Shown in pieces: positions 1-10,003 of a stretch of DNA of 64,000 nucleotides; position 1 is the first letter of the stretch, and each line of letters opens with the position of its first letter. Made by a program: the position numbers and the translations under genes. Location: positions 1 to 64,000 of the forward strand of contig JAAEZT010000017.1 in assembly GCA_018222765.1 (NCBI GenBank). Reading direction: 5' to 3'. The notes under the pieces were generated by a model that was given only the letters and a program-made list of their open reading frames with translations, did not search any database and was not told the DNA's origin. This DNA comes from a bacterium. GTDB taxonomy: Bacteria > Verrucomicrobiota > Verrucomicrobiia > Verrucomicrobiales > Akkermansiaceae.

Positions 1-3000
1 CGGGCACTTCAATACAGCTCGATTGGTCTACTCTCAATGTCACTGCGCTAGATCTCAACGGGAGCAATGTCACCGGAACGACAAGCTTGACGGTTAATCC
101 TACCACAACCACTACCTACACCCTCAGTGCGACCAATGGGCAAGGGGTGATTACTTCGCAGCTTACGGTGACCGTCATCATTCCTGGTGAACCGGTTATT
201 AATGAAGTTAGCGCAACCAACCAAAGTATTCTTTTGGACGAGGACGGTGAGAGCACGGACTGGATCGAACTTCACAATCCGAGTGGAGCCACCGCCATCT
301 TGAACGATTACTATCTAAGCGATGACCCTTCATTGCCGACTAAATGGCGCTTACCCAATATGAATTTGGCACCGGGTGGTTTTTTAATGATCTTCGCCTC
401 CGGAAAAGATCGGGCCGTCGCGGGATCTGAACTGCACACCAACTTTAGCCTCCAGGCCGGTGGTGAGTATCTTGCGCTCAGCAAAGTCGATGGCGGGGTG
501 ACTACTTTCCTCTCGGAGTTTAATCCCTATCCGAATCAATTCGAGGATATCAGCTGGGGATATTTCCCGGATGGAAACACGCTTGGTTACTTCACAACTC
601 CGACGCCCGCATCAACAAACCTCATCGGGGCGATCGACTACGTCCGCGACACCAGCTTTTCGTTGAATCGTGGATTTTATACCGCGCCAATTTCGGTGGC
701 GATTTCCTCGAATACGCCCTCTGTTGACATTCGATATACCACTGATGGATCGGCACCCACCACCACTACCGGCACCCTGTATACCGGTCCGATTGGTATT
801 AGCTCCACCACAGTCTTGCGCGCGATTGCCTATCGGACGGGCTATCTGCCAACGAACGTCGACACGAACACTTACATTTTTCTCGATGATGTCGTCACCC
901 AATCCGAAACCGCACCACCGGGTTGGCCCGCCAGCGGGACCTTCAACGGGCAGCTATACAACTACGGAATGGATTCCGATATCGTGAACAGTGCGAACTC
1001 TGCCATCGGCGGGGTGCAAGAGGTTAAGGATGCCCTTTCTGCAATCCCCAGTATCTCGATTTCTCTGAAGCAGGATGATTTCAGTGGAAGCAGCGGTATT
1101 TTCTCGAATCCCGGAAATCGGGGGATCGCTTGGGAACGTCCCGCGTCAGCTGAATTAATTTTCCCGACTGGTTACATTGATCCTGATGGCAATCTTGAAG
1201 GGTTCCAAGTTGATGCAGGGCTGCGCGTCCGGGGTGGATTTAGTCGGAGTGGCAGCAACCCGAAGCACGCTTTGCGTTTATTCTTCCGCGCCGAGTATGG
1301 TGATTCAAAATTGCGATTCCCGATTTTCGGTGATGAAGGAGTCGATGAATTTGACAACCTCGACCTCCGGACCTCTCAGAATTATTCATGGGCATTCCAG
1401 AACGATCCAAACAGGAATACTTTCCTGCGCGAAGTGTTTTCCCGCGACACCCAGCGGGATATGGGACAGCCATACACCAGAAGTCGCTATTACCACGTTT
1501 ACATCAATGGCATATACTGGGGGCTATACATGACGCAAGAGCGTGCCGAGGCCTCCTACGCCGAGACTTATTTTGGAGGAGATAAAGCCAACTACGATAC
1601 GGTTAAATCCGCTGGTAGCTCTGGTGGCTATACCAACGAGGCGACCGACGGTAATCTTAATGCCTGGCAGGATATCTTTAATATGGGGCGAAATCTGGTC
1701 GATCCTGGCTTCGTGAATAAGCGTGCTGAATACTATAAGATGCAGGGGCTCGACAGCAATGGCGTGCGTGACACAAACCTGCCTGTCTTGATCGATATGG
1801 ATAATTTGATCGACTTCATGCTGGTGACATTCTGGGTGGGTAACTTCGACGCACCTTTGTCCAACTTTCTGGGGAATGATCGACCGAATAACTTTTTCTC
1901 CCTTCGTGACCGGACCAACAATGATAAGGGCTTTGCGTTTTATGCTCATGATGCCGAGCACTCTCTCTTCTCTGGTTGGGATCGGACCGGGCCGTTTAAT
2001 AGCTCGAATCGTGCTGTATTTGCCTACAGTAATCCGCAATTCCTGCACGAGGATCTTTTGCAAAACCTCGATTCCTTTAGTCGCAATGAATATTTCATGG
2101 CTTGGGCCGACCGCACTCACAAGGCCCTCTTCAATGATGGCGTGTTGACCACTGCGAGCGCGACTGCCCGGATTAACTCCAGGGCAAGCATCGTCGACCA
2201 AGTAATTGTTGCCGAGTCAGCTCGATGGGGCGATGCCAAGGGAGCGAACCCGCCGCATGACCGCAACGATTGGATTGGTGCCAAGAACAGCCTATTGAGC
2301 ATCGCGGGTGGTCGCAATTCAACCGTCCTCGGACAACTCGTTGCGGACGGACTTTATCCCACTCTTGGAGCCCCGGGATTTAGCCAGCATGGAGGACACA
2401 TATCCAGTGTGACTCCGTTGACGATCACCAACGCAAGTGGCGATATTTATTATACCACCGACGGCTCGGACCCACGCCTCATCGGTGGTGGGATTCACAC
2501 CAGCGCAACATTGTACACCGGTCCTCTGCTCTTAACTACCACCAGCCCCGTCCGTGCTCGTTCATATGCCTCGGGCACTTGGTCCGCTCTCAACGAAGCG
2601 ACCTTCATTGTTGATGCCGTAGTTGCGAATAGCTCGAACCTTGTCGTCTCTGAGATTCACTACCGTCCTGCTGCGCCAACTCCTGCTGAGGAAGATGCTG
2701 GATTCCTCGAGCGTAGTGATTTCGAATTTATAGAAGTAATGAACATCGGCCCAAATGAGGTCGATATGACCAACGTGCGTTTCACGGACGGCGTCGAATT
2801 CGATTTTGATAACTCACTCCAGGGAATTACCCTCGCGCCGGGACAGCGCTTCATACTCGTTAGTAACATCGACGCCTTCCAGATCCGCCACCCGGGTGTC
2901 TCCAGCAACCTGATTGCGGGCGAGTTTTCCGGAAGCCTGAGTAATGGGGGCGAACAGATTACCCTCCAGGCCTCGGATAATTCCGTGGTGCGAGGCTTTA

Positions 3001-3533
3001 CCTACGATGACAAGTCACCATGGCCGGAAAGCCCGGACGGTGACGGTTTCAGTCTTACTTTGATTGATCCCGGTGGGGATCCTGATCACGCCGATCCATT
3101 TAGCTGGCGCGCGAGTGTTTCGATTGGTGGATCTCCGACGGGGTCCGATGCCAGCTCCTTTAGCGGGAATGCTCTCGACGATCTTGATGGAGACGGATTG
3201 AGGGCGCTCATTGAATATCTTTTGGGAACCTCTGACACGGTGCCTTCCGGCGCTGCTGGTCCAACAGTTACCGCACAAAACCTAATTGTTGATACGGTTG
3301 CTGGTGACTACCTCACAATGACTGTCGTGCTCGATCTCTCGGCGGACGATGTCGAATATCAGGTCGAAATAACCGACGACCTTGCAGTTTGGGAATCTGG
3401 CTCGGGTCATGTGGAGCATGTCAGTAGCACCAATAATGGCGATGGCACCCTCACCGTGGTATACCGTAGTGCTGATCCGATTGTGGCAGGGAGTCAGGAG
3501 TATTTCCGTCTGAGGGTGATTTCCCGTTCCTAG
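1..3533 (+). CDS. Giant secreted protein with Ig-like (TTTYTL) segment, lamin-tail domain, chitobiase-like domain, CotH kinase-like domain, second chitobiase-like and lamin-tail domains; 5'-truncated by window edge (paralogue A)
   Basis: The frame is open from position 3 (GTSIQLDWSTLNVTALDLNGSNVTGTTSLTVNP...) through the listed TTG at 87 to the stop at 3533, so the real start is outside the window. Motifs: STDWIELHNP, IRYTTDGSAPTTTTGTLYTGP, ARSYASGTWSALNEATF, FYAHDAEHS. Confidence 0.85.
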   Translation, partial: GTSIQLDWSTLNVTALDLNGSNVTGTTSLTVNPTTTTTYTLSATNGQGVITSQLTVTVIIPGEPVINEVSATNQSILLDEDGESTDWIELHNPSGATAILNDYYLSDDPSLPTKWRLPNMNLAPGGFLMIFASGKDRAVAGSELHTNFSLQAGGEYLALSKVDGGVTTFLSEFNPYPNQFEDISWGYFPDGNTLGYFTTPTPASTNLIGAIDYVRDTSFSLNRGFYTAPISVAISSNTPSVDIRYTTDGSAPTTTTGTLYTGPIGISSTTVLRAIAYRTGYLPTNVDTNTYIFLDDVVTQSETAPPGWPASGTFNGQLYNYGMDSDIVNSANSAIGGVQEVKDALSAIPSISISLKQDDFSGSSGIFSNPGNRGIAWERPASAELIFPTGYIDPDGNLEGFQVDAGLRVRGGFSRSGSNPKHALRLFFRAEYGDSKLRFPIFGDEGVDEFDNLDLRTSQNYSWAFQNDPNRNTFLREVFSRDTQRDMGQPYTRSRYYHVYINGIYWGLYMTQERAEASYAETYFGGDKANYDTVKSAGSSGGYTNEATDGNLNAWQDIFNMGRNLVDPGFVNKRAEYYKMQGLDSNGVRDTNLPVLIDMDNLIDFMLVTFWVGNFDAPLSNFLGNDRPNNFFSLRDRTNNDKGFAFYAHDAEHSLFSGWDRTGPFNSSNRAVFAYSNPQFLHEDLLQNLDSFSRNEYFMAWADRTHKALFNDGVLTTASATARINSRASIVDQVIVAESARWGDAKGANPPHDRNDWIGAKNSLLSIAGGRNSTVLGQLVADGLYPTLGAPGFSQHGGHISSVTPLTITNASGDIYYTTDGSDPRLIGGGIHTSATLYTGPLLLTTTSPVRARSYASGTWSALNEATFIVDAVVANSSNLVVSEIHYRPAAPTPAEEDAGFLERSDFEFIEVMNIGPNEVDMTNVRFTDGVEFDFDNSLQGITLAPGQRFILVSNIDAFQIRHPGVSSNLIAGEFSGSLSNGGEQITLQASDNSVVRGFTYDDKSPWPESPDGDGFSLTLIDPGGDPDHADPFSWRASVSIGGSPTGSDASSFSGNALDDLDGDGLRALIEYLLGTSDTVPSGAAGPTVTAQNLIVDTVAGDYLTMTVVLDLSADDVEYQVEITDDLAVWESGSGHVEHVSSTNNGDGTLTVVYRSADPIVAGSQEYFRLRVISRS

Positions 3534-3572
3534 CTGAAGTCCCCTTTTTGAACGAGGGACTTCGGGGCGTAG

Positions 3573-5261
3573 GTGAAGGGAGTGTTGCTAATTAGAGTTC
3601 TTCCAGTTACCAGCTCCCCGTCCTTGACTACTTCAGCTTCCATCAACCCGGTTCCTGCCGCTGCCGCTCGCGAAATCTCTCGTCGCCGGACTTTTGCCAT
3701 CATTTCTCACCCTGATGCGGGGAAGACTACACTCACCGAGAAACTTCTCCTATACGGAGGTGCGATCGGGTTGGCCGGAAGCGTCACCTCCAAGAAAGAG
3801 GCGCAGTCCACCTCAAGTGACTGGATGGCGATGGAGAAAGAGCGGGGGATTTCGGTATCCTCGACAGTGTTGCAGTTCGAATATCAGGATTACTGCGTCA
3901 ATCTACTCGATACTCCTGGGCACCATGATTTCTCGGAAGATACCTATCGGGTTCTCTCGGCTGTTGATGCCGCGGTGATGGTCATAGATGCCGGTAAGGG
4001 AATCGAGGCACAGACTTTAAAATTGTTCGAGGTATGTCGTCGACGGGGAGTCCCGATCTTTGTCTTCATCAATAAGATGGACCGGCCCTCGCGTCCGCCT
4101 TTAGAGTTGATGGACGAGCTGGAAAAAGTCCTCAAGTTGGCTCCCGCTCCCGTAAACTGGCCGCTTGGTGATGGTCCGCGTTTTCGCGGTGTTTATGATC
4201 GCAAGAAAGGGGAGGTGAATCTTTTCGAGAGGACTCCCCACGGTGCATTTAAAGCGCCTCTCGAGGTTGCCGGAATCGAGGATGATGCCGTGCGCGAGGT
4301 TTTGAGCGATGAACTTTACGAAGCTGTAATCCAGGAAGTTGAATTACTCGACGGTCTCACCGAGCCTTTGGACATAAAACGCGTGTTGGCTGGCGAGCAA
4401 ATGCCCATCTACTTCGGGAGCGCGATGAACAACTTTGGTGTTCAGAATATGCTCGAGAGCTTTCTGGAAATGGCGCCGCTTCCAGCCGGTCGCAAGAGTG
4501 AGAGCGAGATGATCGAGCCAACGACGAATAACTTTTCAGGGTTCGTTTTCAAAATTCAGGCTAACATGAATCCCCGTCATCGCGACCGGGCTGTTTTCGT
4601 GCGGATCGTCTCCGGTATCTTCGAACGGGATATGCAGGTCATCGACCAGCGCTCCGGAAAAAAAGTGCGACTCGCGAATGCGCAGAAGTTATTTGGACAA
4701 GATCGCGAAACTCTCGATACGGCCTACGCAGGTGATATTCTGGCCTTGGTGGGAAATTACAACTTTCTCATTGGCGACACGTTGACTAGCGACCCAAGAG
4801 TGGTCTACAAAGAGATGCCCCGTTTCACGCCCGAGTGTTTCGCCTACATTCTCAATAAGGACACCGCCGGGATCAAACGCTATCGATCCGGAATGGAGCA
4901 GTTGATGAAGGAGGGCGTGGCCCAGGCCTACCAAGTTCACGGAAGTGCCCAGGCCGTTCCCTTACTTGGCGCAGTGGGACCTCTGCAATTTGAAGTCATG
5001 CAGGCCCGTCTGGCTGCCGAGTATCAGATCGAGACCCGGCTCGAAACTCCGTCTTGGACGGTGGTGCAGTGGTTTGAGGAAAAAGAACCCGATTCATCGA
5101 GAGGGGAACTTGATCCACCAAAAGTGCAGCTTCCGTCGGGATGTTCCGTGGCCCGGGATCAGGATGGCCAGTGGGCGGTTTTGTTGCCGGTGAAATATCT
5201 CACCAGCATTCTCCACGACCGTAATGAGCACTTGATCTTCCGCGATCACGCCTACGATTAG
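3573..5261 (+). CDS. prfC: Peptide chain release factor 3
   Basis: GTPase motifs SHPDAGKTTLTEKLLLYGGAI, DTPGHHDFSEDTYR, FINKMDR; full-length RF3-like sequence. Confidence 0.95.
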   Translation: MKGVLLIRVLPVTSSPSLTTSASINPVPAAAAREISRRRTFAIISHPDAGKTTLTEKLLLYGGAIGLAGSVTSKKEAQSTSSDWMAMEKERGISVSSTVLQFEYQDYCVNLLDTPGHHDFSEDTYRVLSAVDAAVMVIDAGKGIEAQTLKLFEVCRRRGVPIFVFINKMDRPSRPPLELMDELEKVLKLAPAPVNWPLGDGPRFRGVYDRKKGEVNLFERTPHGAFKAPLEVAGIEDDAVREVLSDELYEAVIQEVELLDGLTEPLDIKRVLAGEQMPIYFGSAMNNFGVQNMLESFLEMAPLPAGRKSESEMIEPTTNNFSGFVFKIQANMNPRHRDRAVFVRIVSGIFERDMQVIDQRSGKKVRLANAQKLFGQDRETLDTAYAGDILALVGNYNFLIGDTLTSDPRVVYKEMPRFTPECFAYILNKDTAGIKRYRSGMEQLMKEGVAQAYQVHGSAQAVPLLGAVGPLQFEVMQARLAAEYQIETRLETPSWTVVQWFEEKEPDSSRGELDPPKVQLPSGCSVARDQDGQWAVLLPVKYLTSILHDRNEHLIFRDHAYD

Positions 5262-5294
5262 GCGAGAGGCTGCTTTTACCCATTGCCGAGAAGA

Positions 5295-5318
5295 GTAGTC
5301 GAAAGCCGTGCTTTTGAT
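5295..5318 (+). repeat. Solo GTAG-footed REP-like hairpin
   Basis: GTAGTCGAAAGCCGTGCTTTTGAT; stem TCGAAAGC/GCTTTTGA (one G-T), same head as the 47961 copy. Confidence 0.65.
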
Positions 5319-5472
5319 ACCCAATATAGGGGCCTGATGATGGAAAATTAGAGCAACTCCGGATCGTTCTGACGGTGCGCAATCAGCCTATGTTTTTCCA
5401 CAGATAAGAAACGTTTAGCGTTGGCCGAGATTATGCAGTTGAAATCATTCATTTTGTGCGTCAGAAGAACCT

Positions 5473-7143
5473 ATGTTTGACAGTGATATCGACATTGCCC
5501 GCGCAGCCAAACTTGAACCGATCTCGGAGGTCGGCGGTAAGATTGGTATCCCGGGGGATGCACTCCACCAATACGGGCACACGAAAGCAAAGATCGACTC
5601 AAAATATCTCCAGTCTCTGGAGGGGAAACCTGATGGAAAGCTCATCCTGGTCACTGCGGTTAGCCCCACTGCAGCAGGGGAAGGGAAGACAACGACAACG
5701 GTCGGTATCGGCGATGGCCTGAACAGGATTGGCAAGCGAGCGCTCATTTGCCTGAGGGAACCCAGTCTTGGCCCATGTTTTGGGATGAAAGGAGGCGCAG
5801 CCGGAGGTGGCATGGCTCAGGTCGTGCCTATGGAGGATATCAATCTGCACTTCACGGGCGACTTTCATGCCATCGGCGCGGCCAATAATTTACTGGCGGC
5901 CTTAATCGACAATCATATTCACCACGGAAACCAGCTGGATATCGACGTGAGGAGGATTAGTTGGCGAAGGGTTGTCGATATGAATGACCGCGCGCTTCGC
6001 GATATTGTTGTGGCCACCGGGGGAATCTCGAATGGGTTCCCTCGCGAGGATGGATTTGACATTACCGTTGCCTCGGAGGTGATGGCGATCTTTTGCCTGG
6101 CCTCGGATTTGAAAGACCTGCAGGAGCGCCTTGGGAAAATTGTCGTCGGCTACAATCGCAAACGTGATCCCATCACAGCCAAGCAACTGAATGCTGATGG
6201 CGCCATGACGGTTCTCTTGAAGGATGCCTTTATGCCAAACTTGGTGCAGACGCTTGAAAATAATCCGGCGCTCGTTCACGGGGGTCCCTTTGCCAATATT
6301 GCACACGGTTGTAATTCCGTTGCCGCTACAAAAGCAGGACTCAAGTTGGCCGACTACGTTGTCACGGAGGCCGGATTTGGCGCCGATCTGGGTGCCGAAA
6401 AATTCTTTGATATCAAGTGCCGGAAGGCTGGATTAAAACCTTCGGCAGCGGTTCTTGTGGCCACGATCCGCGCCCTGAAAATGCACGGTGGAGTCTCAAA
6501 GGATTCTCTTGCAGAAGAAAATGTCGATGCGGTTCGAGAGGGGTGCGTGAATCTTGAACGTCACCTGCGGAATGTGAAATCGTTTGGCGTCCCAGTAGTT
6601 GTAGCGATTAACCAGTTTAGCGCAGACACCGAAGCTGAACTCGCAGCAGTGCGTGAAACAGCAGAAAAATATGGAGCCGTCGCTATTGTCTGTTCCCACT
6701 GGGCCGAGGGTGGCGCTGGCACCGAGGAAATTGCGAACCATTTGGTTAACTTGCTCGAGAATGAAGAGTCTCAATTCACTCCGGCCTATCCCGATGAAAT
6801 GCCCCTGTGGGATAAAATTGAAACGATCGCCCGCCGACTCTATGGTGCGGCAAACGTTATCGCTGATGCCAAGGCTCGGAAAAAGATAGAATCGCTTCAA
6901 GAGGAGTATGGCCACTTTCCAATTTGCATGGCAAAAACCCAATATAGTTTTTCGACGGATCCCAATGCAATCGGCGCGCCTGATGGACACACCATTCCGG
7001 TTCGGGAGGTGCGCTTATCAGCGGGTGCGGAGTTCATCGTCGTGATTTGCGGGAATATTATGACCATGCCTGGTTTGCCCAAAGTCCCGTCAGCAAACAG
7101 CATCGGTCTCAATAGCAGTGGTGAAATCGAAGGATTGTTTTAG
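5473..7143 (+). CDS. fhs: Formate--tetrahydrofolate ligase
   Basis: [55 protein letters not shown]-terminus [15 protein letters not shown]. Confidence 0.97.
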   Translation: MFDSDIDIARAAKLEPISEVGGKIGIPGDALHQYGHTKAKIDSKYLQSLEGKPDGKLILVTAVSPTAAGEGKTTTTVGIGDGLNRIGKRALICLREPSLGPCFGMKGGAAGGGMAQVVPMEDINLHFTGDFHAIGAANNLLAALIDNHIHHGNQLDIDVRRISWRRVVDMNDRALRDIVVATGGISNGFPREDGFDITVASEVMAIFCLASDLKDLQERLGKIVVGYNRKRDPITAKQLNADGAMTVLLKDAFMPNLVQTLENNPALVHGGPFANIAHGCNSVAATKAGLKLADYVVTEAGFGADLGAEKFFDIKCRKAGLKPSAAVLVATIRALKMHGGVSKDSLAEENVDAVREGCVNLERHLRNVKSFGVPVVVAINQFSADTEAELAAVRETAEKYGAVAIVCSHWAEGGAGTEEIANHLVNLLENEESQFTPAYPDEMPLWDKIETIARRLYGAANVIADAKARKKIESLQEEYGHFPICMAKTQYSFSTDPNAIGAPDGHTIPVREVRLSAGAEFIVVICGNIMTMPGLPKVPSANSIGLNSSGEIEGLF

Positions 7144-7331
7144 TGAGGGCACAGTGGCGAAAGCACCGTTTGCATGGGGCCAATGCGGCGGAGCATCGTC
7201 GCTTGCAGGACGAAAGAATCGCGGGTTTTGGAGAGTGTCTTGATGATGTCATAGGCGGGTCATTCCCGGATTCCGGGGATTTGATTGAGATGGATCCGGA
7301 GATTTTGGAAGAATTGAAGAAAGGAATTTAA
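7143..7331 (+). CDS. Small conserved-looking protein of unknown function (62 aa), 1-nt overlap with both neighbours
   Basis: GTG start inside the fhs stop (TAGTG) and stop overlapping the next ATG (TAATG). No family recognised. Confidence 0.5.
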   Translation: MRAQWRKHRLHGANAAEHRRLQDERIAGFGECLDDVIGGSFPDSGDLIEMDPEILEELKKGI

Positions 7332-8101
7332 TGAAGAAGATTAGAATGTGTGTCCTTTGGTTTTTGTGCCCGCTGACTGCGCTGGCGGAACCTCGGAAAG
7401 AAAAATTACCGGACGAGTTGGCGGGGAAGACGGTCTCGTTGAACCCCGAGTATTGGGTTTATCAGGATGAGGAATTGAAGAATGGGAAAAAGTTTCCCTT
7501 GTTGATTTATCTCCACGGAGGAGGTGGAACCGGCAATAACATAGAGAAGATCAGACGCCAGCCGATGCGCTTCCTGGAAACGATTGGGAAAGCGGGTGAG
7601 AAGTGTTTATGCGTCGCTCCGCAGGCGCTGCATAGTCCGAGACAGCGGGGTGAGAAAGGCGGCTGGGTTCCTTCTGATCTCGATGTTTTGATCGGACACC
7701 TGAAGAAGACGCTGCCGATTGATGAGAAGAGAGTTTATCTCACCGGAAATAGCATGGGCGGTTATGGAACTTATGTCTGGGCGGGGAATTCTCCGCACCA
7801 CTTTGCCGCGATCGCGCCCATGGTGGGTGGGATTGGGCCGGATGGTCCGAAGGGTATCACAAAGGACATGAAGAAGTGGGGGAAGAATCTCGCGACGATT
7901 CCGATGAAGGCATACTACGGTGGGAAAGATAAAGTGGTTCCGGCCGACCGGGGCGCGATGGTTTTGAAAGCGATCAAGGCGGCTGGAGGAAAGAAGGCCG
8001 AGGTGATTGTTCTTGAGGAGGAAGGGCACGGTGCCGGACGGGTGCCATTCAATGATCCCAAGTTTGTCGGATGGTTGTTCTCTCATAAGAAGGGGGAGTG
8101 A
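7331..8101 (+). CDS. Secreted alpha/beta-hydrolase (phospholipase/carboxylesterase-like)
   Basis: Signal peptide, LLIYLHGGGGTG oxyanion region, GNSMGGYGTYVWA nucleophile elbow, C-terminal EGHGAGRV. Confidence 0.85.
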   Translation: MKKIRMCVLWFLCPLTALAEPRKEKLPDELAGKTVSLNPEYWVYQDEELKNGKKFPLLIYLHGGGGTGNNIEKIRRQPMRFLETIGKAGEKCLCVAPQALHSPRQRGEKGGWVPSDLDVLIGHLKKTLPIDEKRVYLTGNSMGGYGTYVWAGNSPHHFAAIAPMVGGIGPDGPKGITKDMKKWGKNLATIPMKAYYGGKDKVVPADRGAMVLKAIKAAGGKKAEVIVLEEEGHGAGRVPFNDPKFVGWLFSHKKGE

Positions 8102-8240
8102 GAGATCGATGAGATTGGAGAAAGTGGAACCACAAAATTCTCAGATTCTCACAGATTTTTTAACTTTATTCGGGCAGAGAGGAACGTGGATCAGGGGAGC
8201 TGAGAGCTGAATCGGGTGGGCCTCGGAGGGGGAGGGATTC

Positions 8241-9632
8241 CTAGCGGTAGTCTTTTCCTTCGTGGCTGCGGAGGACGGACTTTTGCCAGGTGGTGATTTT
8301 TTCTTTGAGGCGCTCCAAATTTTCCGGGGCGAATGTTGGGGAAAGGTCTTTGGATTCCATGGGATCTTTGTCGAGATCATAGAGTTCCCAGGTGATTTTG
8401 TTGTGTTTGTAAATGGCGTGGATCTTGTGGGGCCAGTCGAGCAGGGCGGCGTGGCCTTTTTGGTGAGCACCTTCGGAGTAGGTGGGGAAGTCGTTGACGT
8501 TTTTGAGGAGGCGCTCGGGAAGCGGGGTTTCCTTGCCGGCTTGTTGGGCTTCCATGAGTTGTTTGATGATGCGGTCGCTCCAGGTTGAGTTGCCACCGGC
8601 GAAGTGGTGCCAGAAACCCATGGGCTTGGAACGGGTGCTTTGTTTCCCGTCGATGAAAGGCGTGAGGTCGATGCCGTCGAGTTTGGGTTGCTTGTCGACT
8701 CTGGTATCGGTGATGGAAAGGAGGGTGGGGTAGATGTCGGAGGAGAGCGAGGGGGCAGAGATGGTTTTAGGTTTGAAGCGACCGGGCCATTCGAGGAGGG
8801 AGGGGACACGGAGGCCGCCCTGGTAAATGGAGCCTTTTTTGGCGCGACCGCCCGAGCTTTCGGTGACGAGGCCTCCGTTGTCAGAGGTGTACCAGAGGAG
8901 GGTGTTTTGATGAATTTTTAGATCGCGGAGAGCTTTGCGGAGTTTGCCGACTTGTTCGTCGAGGAGGGTGATTTCCTGAAAGTATCCGGCGTGCTTTTTT
9001 CCTTTGTAAAGTTCGGGCTGGGAGGAGGTTTCGCGATGGGGGTCGTGAGGTGAGGGGAACCAGACCACGGTGAAGGTGGGTTGTTGTGAGGAATACTTTT
9101 TAAGGTGCTCGATGGCGTGGTCCATCGCGATGACGGAGCCCTGGCCTTTGTATTGTTTGTAGGTGCCGTTGTGGCTGAGGTAGGGATCACGGTCGAAGAA
9201 GTTGAGTCCGGAAAGCCAGTGGTCGAAGCCTTGTCCGCCGGGAGAAGTCGGGCTTTCTTTTTGGACCGAGCCGATGTGCCACTTGCCGAAATGGGCGGTG
9301 AGGTAGGCTTTTGATTTGAGGGCTTCGGCGATGGTGATTTCCTGCGGGCGGAGGTAGAGGCCGTGGTTGGGGACGTTGGTTCGGACGGGGTTGCGGCCGG
9401 TCATGACGCTGGCGCGGGTGGGGGAGCAGACGGGTGCCGAGGCGTGGAAGTGATCGAAGACGACGGAGTTTTTGGACATCTCGTCGAGGTGGGGCGTCTT
9501 GACGAAGGGATGTCCGGTGTAGCCGCAATCGCCGTAGCCGTGGTCGTCGGCCATGACGAGAATGATGTGCGGTGGGGCTTTGACCGCGAAGATCGGAAGG
9601 CTGGCGAAGAAGAAAAAGGCGAGGCGAAGCAT
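8241..9632 (-). CDS. Sulfatase (type I, CSPTR)
   Basis: PHIILVMADDHGYGDCGYTGHP; FGly motif VCSPTRASVMTGR; signal peptide. Confidence 0.93.
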   Translation of the reverse strand: MLRLAFFFFASLPIFAVKAPPHIILVMADDHGYGDCGYTGHPFVKTPHLDEMSKNSVVFDHFHASAPVCSPTRASVMTGRNPVRTNVPNHGLYLRPQEITIAEALKSKAYLTAHFGKWHIGSVQKESPTSPGGQGFDHWLSGLNFFDRDPYLSHNGTYKQYKGQGSVIAMDHAIEHLKKYSSQQPTFTVVWFPSPHDPHRETSSQPELYKGKKHAGYFQEITLLDEQVGKLRKALRDLKIHQNTLLWYTSDNGGLVTESSGGRAKKGSIYQGGLRVPSLLEWPGRFKPKTISAPSLSSDIYPTLLSITDTRVDKQPKLDGIDLTPFIDGKQSTRSKPMGFWHHFAGGNSTWSDRIIKQLMEAQQAGKETPLPERLLKNVNDFPTYSEGAHQKGHAALLDWPHKIHAIYKHNKITWELYDLDKDPMESKDLSPTFAPENLERLKEKITTWQKSVLRSHEGKDYR

Positions 9633-9753
9633 GGAAAAGAGGTGATGAAATTACTGGAGGGGGTGGAAGTTTGAAATTAGGTGAGGGAGGTGCCTGTATT
9701 TGAAGTGGCGTGGGTGGACCGGATTTTTCAACCGGCAATGGCGATGTTTGAGC

Positions 9754-9798
9754 GGACAATAGATAGGAATTTTCAAGTTAGATCGAAAATAATTGTCC
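9754..9798. promoter_or_regulatory. 7-bp inverted repeat GGACAAT...ATTGTCC in the intergenic region between the divergent sulfatase and CotH genes
   Basis: Arms 9754-9760 and 9792-9798 read directly. Function unknown. Confidence 0.3.
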
Positions 9799-10003
9799 AA
9801 AAGCCGTTCATTTTCTGAACCTGTGTAAAAGCACGACTTTTGCATGGATTCAGGAGAGAACTACGGGACATTAATGTTAACTTCCTTATCGAAAAGAAGC
9901 GGATCAAGGGTTAGTTTTTATTGTGGGCAACGAAAGTGGACATTTAGGCTATTTCCGGAAAAAATTCGGCAAGTCGGAGCTGAACCGGAAGTCCAATCGT
10001 TGC

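Noticed and set aside
87-89. TTG at 87 as the start of the first CDS
   Set aside because: The frame stays open to the window edge with matching domain sequence, so this is an artefact of truncation.
3536-3563. Hairpin GAAGTCCC...GGGACTTC after the first CotH gene
   Set aside because: Stem is present but lacks a downstream U-run, so I did not call it a terminator.
5394-5402. DnaA-box-like TTTTCCACA upstream of fhs
   Set aside because: Single isolated 9-mer with one mismatch to the consensus; expected by chance in 64 kb.
5262-5472. Possible folate riboswitch in front of fhs
   Set aside because: Long leader is suggestive but I could not recognise any THF riboswitch core; needs a covariance-model search.
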